Assembly: GCA_016713625.1 (NCBI GenBank)
Contig: JADJOT010000001.1
Coordinates: forward strand, 1-64,000
DNA: 64,000 bases
Direction of reading: 5' to 3'
Source of the DNA: Candidatus Accumulibacter affinis
Lineage (GTDB): Bacteria; Pseudomonadota; Gammaproteobacteria; Burkholderiales; Rhodocyclaceae
This document shows positions 44,514 to 52,464 of the stretch, in pieces. The translations under genes were made by a program, and so were the position numbers. The notes beneath the pieces are model-generated. The model was not told the DNA's origin. It did no database searches and saw only the letters and a list, made by a program, of their open reading frames with translations. Positions within the stretch are counted from its first letter, which is position 1, and each line of letters starts with the position of its first letter.

Positions 44514-45653
44514 TCAACGTTCGACCAGGCGGACGCGATGGTTGTACCAGTTCATCAGGCCGGAAATCGCCAGCGAGATGGTCAGGTACACGCCCATCAT
44601 CAGGGCGATCGCTTCGATCGCCTGGCCGGTCTGGTTGAGCGTGGTGTTCGAGATGCTCACCAGATCGGGGTAGCCGATGGCGACGGCGAGCGACGAGTTC
44701 TTGGTCAGGTTGAGATACTGGCTGGTCAGCGGCGGAATCATCACGCGCAGCGCCTGCGGCAGGATCACCAGGCGCAGGCGCTGGCTGCGCGACAGGCCGA
44801 GCGCTTCGGCGGCATCGGTCTGACCGCGGCCGACGGCGAGGATGCCGCCGCGAACGATTTCGGCAATGAAAGCGGCGGTGTAGGTCGACAGGCCGATGAA
44901 CAGCGCGATGAACTCGGGTGAGACGGTCTTGCCGCCTTCGAAGTCGAAGCCCGAGATCAGCGGTACGGAAAACTCGCTCGGCGCTCCGAAAGCCGCCCAG
45001 CCGGCCAGCGGCAGCAGCAGGCAGGCGGCCAGGCTCGGCCACAGCACGCGCGGGGCGTGGCCGGCGCGGTCGCGGATGCGGCGTGCGCGGCGGGCCCAGA
45101 ACAGCGAGCAGGCGAGGGCGGCGAGCAGCCCGAGCAGCGCCGCCCACCAGCCGGCATGCGCCACCGGCCAGGGCAGCGTGCAGCCGCGCTGACTCAGATA
45201 GATGGAAGCGAAGCGGTGGGCCTCGGCGACCGGTGGCAACAGTTCGGTGAGCACCCCATACCAGAGCAGCAGCTGCAGGATCAGCGGCACGTTGCGCACC
45301 GATTCGACGTAACCGCCGGCGAGCTTGCGCAACAGCCAGTTCGGCGACAGGCGTCCGATGCCGATGGCCAGCCCGATCAGGCTGGCGGCGATGATCGCCA
45401 GGAAGGAGACGAGCAGGGTGTTGAGCAGGCCGACGCCAAAGGCGCGGCCGTAGGAATGCGTGGGGTCGTAGTCGATGAGCTTCTCGGAGATGTCGAAGCC
45501 CGCTTCCTGGCCAAAATACGAGAAGCCGATGGTGATCGCCCGGCTTTCGAGGTTGTGTACCAGATTGTGGATCGCGTAGCCCGCCAGCGTGCCGATCAGC
45601 AGCAGCAGCGCGATCTGGTAGAAGACGTTGCGGAGTCGCTCAGAGGACCACAT
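44514..45653 (-). CDS. aapQ: ABC transporter permease, general L-amino acids, AapQ
   Basis: Partner permease. Hydrophobic start (VFYQIALLLLIGTLAGYAIH), the long periplasmic region ESRAITIGFSYFGQEAGFDI typical of AapQ, then GVGLLNTLLVSFLAIIAASL and the EAA loop GRGQTDAAEALGLSRSQRLR. 379 codons, intact. It lies 66 bases after aapJ, and the gap holds a strong stem-loop (45671-45700). Confidence 0.9.
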   Translation of the reverse strand: MWSSERLRNVFYQIALLLLIGTLAGYAIHNLVHNLESRAITIGFSYFGQEAGFDISEKLIDYDPTHSYGRAFGVGLLNTLLVSFLAIIAASLIGLAIGIGRLSPNWLLRKLAGGYVESVRNVPLILQLLLWYGVLTELLPPVAEAHRFASIYLSQRGCTLPWPVAHAGWWAALLGLLAALACSLFWARRARRIRDRAGHAPRVLWPSLAACLLLPLAGWAAFGAPSEFSVPLISGFDFEGGKTVSPEFIALFIGLSTYTAAFIAEIVRGGILAVGRGQTDAAEALGLSRSQRLRLVILPQALRVMIPPLTSQYLNLTKNSSLAVAIGYPDLVSISNTTLNQTGQAIEAIALMMGVYLTISLAISGLMNWYNHRVRLVER

Positions 45654-45670
45654 GGCTGTCCAGGCAGAAA

Positions 45671-45700
45671 GCGCCTCGCCAGCGGCCGGCGGCGAGGCGC
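45671..45700 (-). promoter_or_regulatory. Intercistronic stem-loop between aapJ and aapQ
   Basis: Perfect 10-bp stem GCGCCTCGCC/GGCGAGGCGC with a 10-base loop and no T run. Hairpins in this position often protect the upstream binding-protein mRNA and lower read-through into the permeases, giving excess binding protein. Confidence 0.6.
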
Positions 45701-45719
45701 TGCGTGCACACCTGGTCGA

Positions 45720-46745
45720 TCAGTCGAGTGGCATCGGATACATCAGACCACCCTTGTTCCACAGCGCGTTCATGCCGCGCGTCAGACCCAGCGGTTTGAT
45801 GTTGCGGTCGTAGCTCTCGCCGTAGTTGCCGACCGCCTGAATCGCCCGTACCGCCCAGTCAGCATCGAGGCCGAGCCCCTTGCCGACTTCGCCACTGGCG
45901 CCAGTGAGGCGCTGGATCGTCGGATCCTTGCTCTCGGCCTTCATCTGCAGCACGTTCGCCTGCGTCACCCCCGATTCCTCGGCCTGCTGCAGCGCAAAGA
46001 TCATCCAGCGCATGATGGCGAAGAATTCCTGGTCGTTGCGGCGCAGCATCGGGCCGAGCGGCTCCTTCGAGATGATCTCCGGCAACACCGTATAGTCGGC
46101 GCGCGACGGCAGGTTGACCAGCATCGCGGCGATTCCCGACGAATCGGTGGTATAGGCGTCGCAACGGCCCGACTGGAAGGCTTTCTCGGTGGCCTCCTGG
46201 CCTTCGAAGACGACCGGCTTGAAAGTCAGCTTGTTGGCGCGCGCGTAGTCGGCGAGGTTGCGCTCGGTGGTGGTACCGGTTTCCACGCACACCGACGCCT
46301 TGTTGAGATCGGCGAGTTTCCTGACCTTGGGATTCTTCTTGCTGTTCACGACAAAAGCCTGGCCGTCAAAGAACCAGACGCCGGGGAAGACCGAACCCAT
46401 GGTCGTGTCGCGCTTCGAGTTCCAGGTGGTGTTGCGCGAGAGCAGGTCGATTTCGCCGGACTGCAGGGCGGTGAAGCGCTGCTGCGCGGTCAGCGGCACG
46501 TACTTGACCTTGTCCGGGCTGCCGAGAATCGCCGCCGCCAGCGCCTTGCAGTAGTCCACGTCGATACCGGCGTACTTGCCGTTCCTGTCCGGCGCGGAGA
46601 AACCCGTCAGGCCGGTATGCACGCCGCACACCAGGGTGCCGCGCTTGTTGATGGCGTCGAGCGTCGGGCCGGCCAGGGCGGTGCCGGCGGTGACGCCGAG
46701 GGTCAGTGCGGCAAGGCTGCGGGCGATGTTTTTCGTTATGGGCAT
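45720..46745 (-). CDS. aapJ: Periplasmic general L-amino-acid binding protein AapJ
   Basis: Solute-binding protein of the Aap/Bzt transporter. The signal peptide NIARSLAALTLGVTAGTALA is followed by LDAINKRGTLVCGVHTGLTG, the opening of the family. Substrate-domain patterns RNTTWNSKRDTTMGSVFPGV and QSGRCDAYTTDSSGIAAML are typical. 341 codons, intact. GGAGACAACC lies upstream of the ATG at 46745. It is the second gene of the run patB-aapJ-aapQ-aapM-aapP-fumC, all minus strand with short gaps. Confidence 0.92.
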   Translation of the reverse strand: MPITKNIARSLAALTLGVTAGTALAGPTLDAINKRGTLVCGVHTGLTGFSAPDRNGKYAGIDVDYCKALAAAILGSPDKVKYVPLTAQQRFTALQSGEIDLLSRNTTWNSKRDTTMGSVFPGVWFFDGQAFVVNSKKNPKVRKLADLNKASVCVETGTTTERNLADYARANKLTFKPVVFEGQEATEKAFQSGRCDAYTTDSSGIAAMLVNLPSRADYTVLPEIISKEPLGPMLRRNDQEFFAIMRWMIFALQQAEESGVTQANVLQMKAESKDPTIQRLTGASGEVGKGLGLDADWAVRAIQAVGNYGESYDRNIKPLGLTRGMNALWNKGGLMYPMPLD

Positions 46746-46783
46746 GGTTGTCTCCTTCTTCGGGGGTGGGTTTGTACGGAACT

Positions 46784-48028
46784 TCAGGCGGATTCAGCAG
46801 TGATTGGCGGTGCGGCTTGTCGGTAACGGGCGAGCGCGCTCTCCATCCGCGCCAGTGCCTCCTGGAGCAGACGCGGTGGCGTCGCAAAATTGAGTCGCAC
46901 ATAGCCGGGCTGACCGAAATCGGCGCCATCGGAAAGTCCGACCCCATGCTCTTCAAACCAGGTCGCGGCATTGCCGACCTGCTCGGCGAGAGCGCGTGCG
47001 TCGATCCAGGTCAGGTAGGTGGCTTCGGGATGGCTGTGCGGCAACTGCATGCGGTCCAGCGCCGCCGAGACGAGATCGCGGTTGCTGCGCAGTTGCGCCA
47101 GCAGCGCCAGCCGCCACGGCTCACCTTCGGCGAACGCCGCCTGCGCGGCGGTGAAGCCGAAGCAGCAGGCGTCGGGCACCAGCCCCTGCATGGCGACCTT
47201 GAAGCGCGTGCGCAGGCCGGCGTCGGGGATGATCGCCCAGGCGATGCCGAGTCCGGCGATGTTGTAGGTCTTGCCCTGGCCATTCAGCGTGATGGTGCGC
47301 TGGAGCAGCGCCGGTGAACGCTCGGCCATTACGCGCGCGAAGGGCAGGTGCGGCACCTTTTCGTCGAGGATCAGGTCACAATGCACCTCGTCGGAGCAGA
47401 CATAGAGATCGTGCCGCTCGCAAAAAGCCGCCAGGCGATCGAGCTCGGCGCGCGTAAACAGGCGACCGATCGGGTTGTGCGGGTGGCAGAGCAGCAGCAG
47501 GCGCGTCGCCGTGCTGGCGTCGCCAGGCACGGCGGGGGTTGTCGCGTCCGGCGGCTCGCTCATCACCGCTTCGAGCCGGTCGAAGTCGATGACATAGTCG
47601 GTGCCAACCACGCCGATGCGCTTGAGTGGCACCTCGACCAGGCCGCGTCCCTGCAGGCCGGGCGCCTTGAGGAAGGGCGGATAGACCGGCGAAAACGAGA
47701 TCACCTTCTCCTGCGCTGCGCAGCAGGCCTTGACCGCCAGGTTGATGCCGAGCACCAGGCCCGAGAGCCAGACGATCCAGGCGGGATCGACCTCCCAGCT
47801 GTAGCGCCGGCGATGGTCCTCGACCAGCAACTGCCGTAAACCGTGCGGCGCCGACATGTAGCCGAAGTTGCCGTGCGCGACCTGCGCCGCCACCGCCGCC
47901 TGGATCGGCGGCGCCACCGCAAAATCCATATCGGCGATCCACAGCGGGATGACCTCCTGGTCGCGGTACTTGACCCATTTGGTGGCCGACCAGCGGCGGC
48001 GGTCATGAACGGTGGTGAAGTCGAACAC
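46784..48028 (-). CDS. patB: PatB/MalY-type PLP-dependent C-S lyase (cystathionine beta-lyase-like)
   Basis: Fold type I PLP enzyme that cleaves C-S bonds of cystathionine or cysteine conjugates, or acts as an aminotransferase. MFDFTTVHDRRRWSATKWVK then PLWIADMDFAVAPPIQAAVA is the PatB opening; LLCHPHNPIGRLFTRAELDR, YVCSDEVHCDLILDE and the PLP Lys in LNGQGKTYNIAGLGIAWAII follow. GTG at 48028 has GGGAG five bases upstream and matches the family start better than a more distal TTG. 414 codons, intact. It heads the aap operon, which suggests handling of imported sulfur amino acids (inference). Confidence 0.85.
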   Translation of the reverse strand: MFDFTTVHDRRRWSATKWVKYRDQEVIPLWIADMDFAVAPPIQAAVAAQVAHGNFGYMSAPHGLRQLLVEDHRRRYSWEVDPAWIVWLSGLVLGINLAVKACCAAQEKVISFSPVYPPFLKAPGLQGRGLVEVPLKRIGVVGTDYVIDFDRLEAVMSEPPDATTPAVPGDASTATRLLLLCHPHNPIGRLFTRAELDRLAAFCERHDLYVCSDEVHCDLILDEKVPHLPFARVMAERSPALLQRTITLNGQGKTYNIAGLGIAWAIIPDAGLRTRFKVAMQGLVPDACCFGFTAAQAAFAEGEPWRLALLAQLRSNRDLVSAALDRMQLPHSHPEATYLTWIDARALAEQVGNAATWFEEHGVGLSDGADFGQPGYVRLNFATPPRLLQEALARMESALARYRQAAPPITAESA

Positions 48029-48213
48029 GATGGGCTCCCGAAACAAGGGACTCAATGTCTCACATCGGGATCTGGAATGTCAATTCATTGGCATGCGAGC
48101 GGCCAGGCTCGAGTTTCCTTCCCTGGTGCCGCGATCCAGCGGTGCCTTTCACCGGCAACCACGGCTCGAGCGCCTGTGGTCGGTTACCGCGGAGCAGAGG
48201 ACAGCGGCCGCGA

Positions 48214-48242
48214 TTGTTGAGTTGCTTGGCGGCAAGTAGAAT
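48214..48242 (+). promoter_or_regulatory. Promoter ahead of the glycosyltransferase gene
   Basis: -35 TTGTTG (48214-48219), spacer 17, -10 TAGAAT (48237-48242), 44 bases before the coding region. A short frame at 48267 (ATG, 7 codons) lies between and overlaps the start of the gene; whether it is translated is unknown. Confidence 0.45.
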
Positions 48243-48286
48243 AGCGAGATTTTCTGAAGAGGGAATATGCCACAAGAACCAGCATC

Positions 48287-49321
48287 GTGATTGATGGCCA
48301 GTTGATCGACGATGCGCTGCGCTCGAAGGCACTGAAGACAAGAATGGACCTGAAACGTATCTCGGGTGGTCTGCAACGGTTGCGGCGACCGGACTCGCTC
48401 AACGCGGTTCGTCATAAACTCGCGTCAATGGTTGACGGCGTCTGGGCGCTGACGGTCAAGCGCCTGCAGCACGTACCCTCGACCACGCCCGTCCTTGAGG
48501 ACGACCCGCGAGTCGCGCTGGTGACGGTTAACTTCTCGACCACCCGTTACCTCAAACTAATGCTCGTCACGCTTGCCGAGCAATCCGCGCTTGGACTCCT
48601 GACCCGTATCGTGATCGTCGACAACTGCTCGCGTGACGGTGGCGTCGGGTTCCTGCGGGAACTTGCCGCGCGCGTCGACCGCATTGACCTGGTCGAGCGG
48701 CGCCACTTCCTGAGCCACGCCCACGGGATGCGGGCGGGTGTCGCGGCGCTTCGTCGCGCCGATCGCGATCTACTTCCGGGCGAGCGCGCCAACCACCTCC
48801 TGTTCTCGGACACCGACGTAATCTGGCGCAACCCCGACGCGCTTCTCCACTTTGTTGCCGCAGCGTTCGCGTACGATGCTGCGTTGACCGGCGAGCTACG
48901 TCACGTGAACGTTCAGCCCGACATTCAGGCGTCGTTGTTCCTCACCCGGCTTGACGTGTACGACGATCGTCGCACGGCCCCCCTCATCAATGACGGCGCG
49001 CCCGCTTATCGCCTGCAGCGCAGCATTTGCGACCGTGGCCTCCCCGTCGTCGACTTTCCCTCGAACCACGGCGGCTATACACTGCACCGTGGCCGCTCCG
49101 GCGTGGCTGCCGCGGCCAAGCACTATCCGGGCCACCCGTACGCGCGCTTCCAAAACACTAATGCGCACTTCATGGGAGTGCCCGACGGCGCTGCCATCTG
49201 GGCTGCGGTCGAAGGCACGCATGCCGACCTGCTGACCACCGCGGCAGAGCCACGACTGCTCGACCATCTCGCCGACCGCTTCGCCGCTCTCGGAACCCCT
49301 TTCGTTCTTCCCAACGGATAG
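48287..49321 (+). CDS. Family 2-like glycosyltransferase
   Basis: Nucleotide-sugar glycosyltransferase of GT-A fold. VALVTVNFSTTRYLKLMLVT with IVIVDNCSRDGGVGFL is the donor-binding N-terminus, and HLLFSDTDVIWRNP carries a DxD metal motif. The acceptor half has DGAPAYRLQRSICDRGLPVV and ends PFVLPNG. 344 codons from the GTG at 48287, intact; an ATG at 48344 is an alternative. Isolated, with no other polysaccharide genes beside it, so the product is unknown. An IS element follows 20 bases after its stop. Confidence 0.7.
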   Translation: MIDGQLIDDALRSKALKTRMDLKRISGGLQRLRRPDSLNAVRHKLASMVDGVWALTVKRLQHVPSTTPVLEDDPRVALVTVNFSTTRYLKLMLVTLAEQSALGLLTRIVIVDNCSRDGGVGFLRELAARVDRIDLVERRHFLSHAHGMRAGVAALRRADRDLLPGERANHLLFSDTDVIWRNPDALLHFVAAAFAYDAALTGELRHVNVQPDIQASLFLTRLDVYDDRRTAPLINDGAPAYRLQRSICDRGLPVVDFPSNHGGYTLHRGRSGVAAAAKHYPGHPYARFQNTNAHFMGVPDGAAIWAAVEGTHADLLTTAAEPRLLDHLADRFAALGTPFVLPNG

Positions 49322-49340
49322 TCAAAAAGGGGTCAAAGCT

Positions 49341-50862
49341 CAATGGCACTACCTTAACAGAAAAGTCTTTCCGATCAGATGTATAGAGGTGGGCTGAAGG
49401 CCTCTTGGCGTTATTATTCGGGTGTCGAATCCGATCGAGATTACGTGGAGGATCAGCCCAAATGGATAGTAACAGGGGTCAGCGGCTTGCGGAACAGGTG
49501 AAGCGATTTCGGGCACGTTTTGTCCAGTCAGTGGGATCGGTGCTCGGGGATGTGATTCCTTCGAAGCTTTTGATGGAATGGGCGATGGAAGAAGTTGGTG
49601 TCTGGCGCGAGCGGGTCTATAGTCCGTTCCGACACTGGTGTTGTTTCTCGAACAAGTGCTCGGAGCGGATCACAGCTGCCAGGATGCGGTGGCGCGTGCG
49701 CTGAGCGCTCGGGTGGCGGACGGACAAACCCCGTGCAGCCTGAACACCGGGCCGTACTGCAAGGCACGGGCACGGTTGCCCGTTGAGCTACTGGAGCGTT
49801 TGGGTCGAGAGACTGGCGCGCGGGTGTGTGCGCAGCAACCGGCCGGATGGTTGTGGCATGGGCGCCAAGTTAAGCTGGTCGACGGTAGCACGGTGTCGAT
49901 GCCCGACACGGCGGCGAACCAAAAGCGCTTTCCACAGAATCGATCGCAGAAAACGGGTCTGGGTTTTCCTCTCGCACGCCTGGTGGCGATGTCTCCTTAT
50001 CCTGTGGATCCGTCCTGGATTGGGCGGTTGGTCCGTGTCAGGGTAAGGAAACCGGGGAGACCGCGCTCCTGTGGAGTTTGGCGCAAAAGCTGCAGCCTGG
50101 TGACGTCGTGGTTGCCGATCGCGCCTATGCCGGCTACTTCATGATTGCGTGGTTGATCCAGCAGGGCGACGTAGTGATTCGCCAGCATCAACGGCGACAC
50201 ACCGACTTTCGACGCGGCCAGCAACTGGGTGCGCGCGACCATCTGGTCCCTGGATGCGCCCCAGCGTCCGACCTGGATGAGTGAATCAATCTACGCCAGC
50301 ATGCCCGAGAGTCTGACCATGCGCGAGGCGCGCGTTGCCGGCTGGACGCTCGCTTCCACACGATCGACCCGCAGCAGGAACAAACGCGAGCTGTTCCACT
50401 GTACCGCCAGCGCTGGCACGTCGAACTTGACCTACGTTCGATCAAGAGTCATGCAGATGGACCTCTTGCGTTGCAAGAGCCCCGAGATGGTCGAGAGGAG
50501 ATCGCCGCCCACTTGGTCGGTTACAACCTCGTCCGCGCCGTGATGGCGCAGGCCGCGTCTCTGAGCGCCGTCCTGCCACGGCAATTGAGTTTCAAGACCG
50601 CTCTACAAATCCTGAATGCTTTTGAACAGCCTGGGTGCTGCCCCCGCGGGCGCCTCGCCAGTCGCCACGCTTTCGTGCTCGGCGGCATCGCTCAGGCGCG
50701 CCTACCCAACCGACCAGGTCGGGTCGAACCACGTGTCGTCAAGCGAAGACCCAAACCCCGAGCTCTCCTCACTAAGCCCCGGCAGGCGCTGCAAAAGGGC
50801 TTACGCCGCAAACAGCAGTCAATACAGAAGCAAATCGACCAAGGCTTAAGGTAGTGCCATTG
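49341..50862 (+). mobile_element. IS4-family insertion sequence with 11-bp target duplication
   Basis: Perfect 17-bp terminal inverted repeats, CAATGGCACTACCTTAA at 49341-49357 and its complement at 50846-50862. The flanks GGGTCAAAGCT (49330-49340 and 50863-50873) are an exact 11-bp direct repeat, within the IS4-family range. Length 1522 bp. The clean duplication means both ends came from one insertion event. Confidence 0.85.
49462..50854 (+). pseudogene. IS4-family transposase, frameshifted
   Basis: DDE transposase. Start MDSNRGQRLAEQVKRFRARF after a GGAGG-type ribosome site. After shifts near 49640, 50010, 50080, 50280 and 50400 the pieces read WHGRQVKLVDGSTVSMPDT (first Asp), PGDVVVADRAYAGYFMIAWL (second Asp) and RWHVELDLRSIKSHMQMD (catalytic Glu), ending QALQKGLRRKQQSIQKQIDQ. 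All three catalytic residues survive, so the element could be active if the shifts are sequence errors. About 464 codons in total. Confidence 0.75.
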
Positions 50863-50898
50863 GGGTCAAAGCTCGTTTCTGCACGATTGCCCGCTGAA

Positions 50899-51111
50899 TT
50901 ACAGGTCTTCGGGCGTGATGCCGGTATGCTTGGCGATGCGAGCCAGCATTCGCGGGCCGATTTCCTCGCCCTCGTGAAAGGCGAAGACAAAGTCTGGCCA
51001 GCCGTCGCGGGACAGAGTGCGGTGCGAACCCGACTGACGTTTGAGTTTCCACCCCAGGCCAAACAGGGCCGAAAGCAACCGTTTGGCCTTGATGGACGGC
51101 CGTTGCCTCAT
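50899..51111 (-). CDS. hicA: HicA-type mRNA interferase toxin
   Basis: dsRBD-like RNase that cleaves mRNA on the ribosome. KRLLSALFGLGWKLKRQSGS followed by HRTLSRDGWPDFVFAFHEG and LARIAKHTGITPEDL matches HicA, with the catalytic His in GSHRTL. 70 codons, intact. The ATG overlaps the stop of hicB by four bases. Order is hicB then hicA, the reverse of the textbook case but common. Confidence 0.88.
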   Translation of the reverse strand: MRQRPSIKAKRLLSALFGLGWKLKRQSGSHRTLSRDGWPDFVFAFHEGEEIGPRMLARIAKHTGITPEDL

Positions 51112-51317
51112 GCAGCGACAGGAAGAGAGATCTTGATTTCAACGGCGCGTGACTCGCCATGTTCAAGGCGTTCGGCCATGGCACGAAGAGCAAGCACTTC
51201 AGCTTTTGCCATGGCCTCCTCGGCTGTATTGCCATAACAGAGGACGCCGGGAAGCTGAGGAATCTCAGCTATCCAGCGGCCATCAACTTCCTCCTCGCAC
51301 TCGATGGTGAAGTTCAT
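51108..51317 (-). CDS. hicB: HicB-type antitoxin
   Basis: Partial RNase H-like antitoxin. MNFTIECEEEVDGRWIAEIP then QLPGVLCYGNTAEEAMAKAE and LALRAMAERLEHGE is the HicB fold. There is no C-terminal DNA-binding domain (69 codons), so autoregulation may need another factor. Coupled to hicA. The gene starts about 80 bases from inverted repeats of the next element. Confidence 0.87.
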   Translation of the reverse strand: MNFTIECEEEVDGRWIAEIPQLPGVLCYGNTAEEAMAKAEVLALRAMAERLEHGESRAVEIKISLPVAA

Positions 51318-51416
51318 GAACGATCTCCGGTTGGGGATGAGTGGAATGGTAACGCGTCATGGCTGCTGCCGCAGAACGTTCGACACTTCTAGGCTTTTTC
51401 GTTGCGGCAACAAATA

Positions 51417-52335
51417 GGGGTCAGGTTTTTTCTTTTGCCTTGCGTCCCGCCGACTCGGCGAGGTGCACGATCTTGCTCACTCGGGAGTAGTGCAGGCCGA
51501 CGTAATCACCAATCTCCTTCAGCGTATACCCACCACTGGCGTAGGCTGCCGCTATCGCACTGTCCCGGTCGGGGTACTGATGGGCAAAGTGAGCAAGCGG
51601 CTTGGGTACGGGCCGTGCCCTGGCCTGTGGCACCTCGCGTAGATCGCCACCGGCAGAAGGGCGGCTGCGCATCGCATCCACGAAGACGTCAGATCCCAGA
51701 AACATCTGGTGCTTCACGTTTGCCCATGGGGTGATCGCGGTGCAGCTTCCCTGGGCAACGAAGCGAACGTAGGCAGCCACGGCTGCCGGTGTCGTCTCGC
51801 CGAACCCCGTCAGGACCCATCGTGTCGCCAACCAGTCCGGCGCACATTTTTTCCCGACCATCGCGCGATAGCTGCTCCAGGGCCATTCTCCCGGGGTTGC
51901 GACCATTCCTGCCCGAACCGGGTTGAGGACGACGTAGCGGGCCAGTTCCAGCAAATGCGCTTCCTTTTCGATCAGGATCGCTTTGTATCGGCCTTGAAAA
52001 ACGTGTCCGACGCGTTGATGGACCCTGTTGAAGGCCTGCGTGTAAACCCCGTTGAGTTGCCGCATCCCTCTTGAGAGATTCGCATCCGGCGTTTCGACCA
52101 GCAGGTGATAGTGGTTACTCATCAAACAGTACGCGTGAATCGTCCAGTTGAAGCGCTGTACAACGCCGCCCAGCACTTCAAGACAAAGGCGCCGGTCGTC
52201 ATCGGAGAGATAAATATTCTCCCGCCCATCCCCGCGCGCGGTCACGTGGTACAGGGCGCCAGGAAACTCTAGACGAAGTGGTCGTGCCATGTCGGCAATT
52301 GTAGCCGACGTTTGGGAAAAAGAAAAGACCTGACC
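51417..52335 (-). mobile_element. RAYT-type element flanked by inverted repeats
   Basis: GGGGTCAGGTTTTTTCTTTT (51417-51436) faces an inverse-complement copy, GGTCAGGTCTTTTCTTTTTC (52335-52316), with few mismatches. They enclose the Y1 transposase gene. Such repeats match the terminal hairpins expected of IS200/RAYT-like units, though 'ggggtca' motifs also occur beside the IS4 element. Confidence 0.5.
51421..52290 (-). CDS. REP-associated tyrosine transposase (Y1_Tnp family)
   Basis: Single-strand transposase of the HUH class. MARPLRLEFPGALYHVTARG, with the HVTARG start strand; AYCLMSNHYHLLVETPDANL has the HUH-type pair of His; FNRVHQRVGHVFQGRYKAIL and YVVLNPVRAGMVATPGEWPW follow with the catalytic Tyr region. 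A C-terminal HTH (YTLKEIGDYVGLHYSRVSKI) reads as DNA-binding. 289 codons, intact. RAYTs spread REP hairpins; two REP-like repeats are present in this window. Confidence 0.88.
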   Translation of the reverse strand: MARPLRLEFPGALYHVTARGDGRENIYLSDDDRRLCLEVLGGVVQRFNWTIHAYCLMSNHYHLLVETPDANLSRGMRQLNGVYTQAFNRVHQRVGHVFQGRYKAILIEKEAHLLELARYVVLNPVRAGMVATPGEWPWSSYRAMVGKKCAPDWLATRWVLTGFGETTPAAVAAYVRFVAQGSCTAITPWANVKHQMFLGSDVFVDAMRSRPSAGGDLREVPQARARPVPKPLAHFAHQYPDRDSAIAAAYASGGYTLKEIGDYVGLHYSRVSKIVHLAESAGRKAKEKT

Positions 52336-52464
52336 GTTCGCAGTAACAGCAGTAAGTCTAACGGGTTGAAGTCCCGTCCGGGGAGTTGTCCGTACGCCCC
52401 GGTAGCATGAGGAAGCGGCGTTGTGGTGACACGGGGTCGTGAGTTTCCAAACAGCAAGAGAGCA
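52336..52464. other. Short non-coding flank of intron A
   Basis: 129 bases between the RAYT unit and the 3' end of group II intron A. Contains small hairpins (gggttgaagtccc) reminiscent of intron RNA, so it may be the remains of another intron, but I cannot prove it. Confidence 0.25.
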
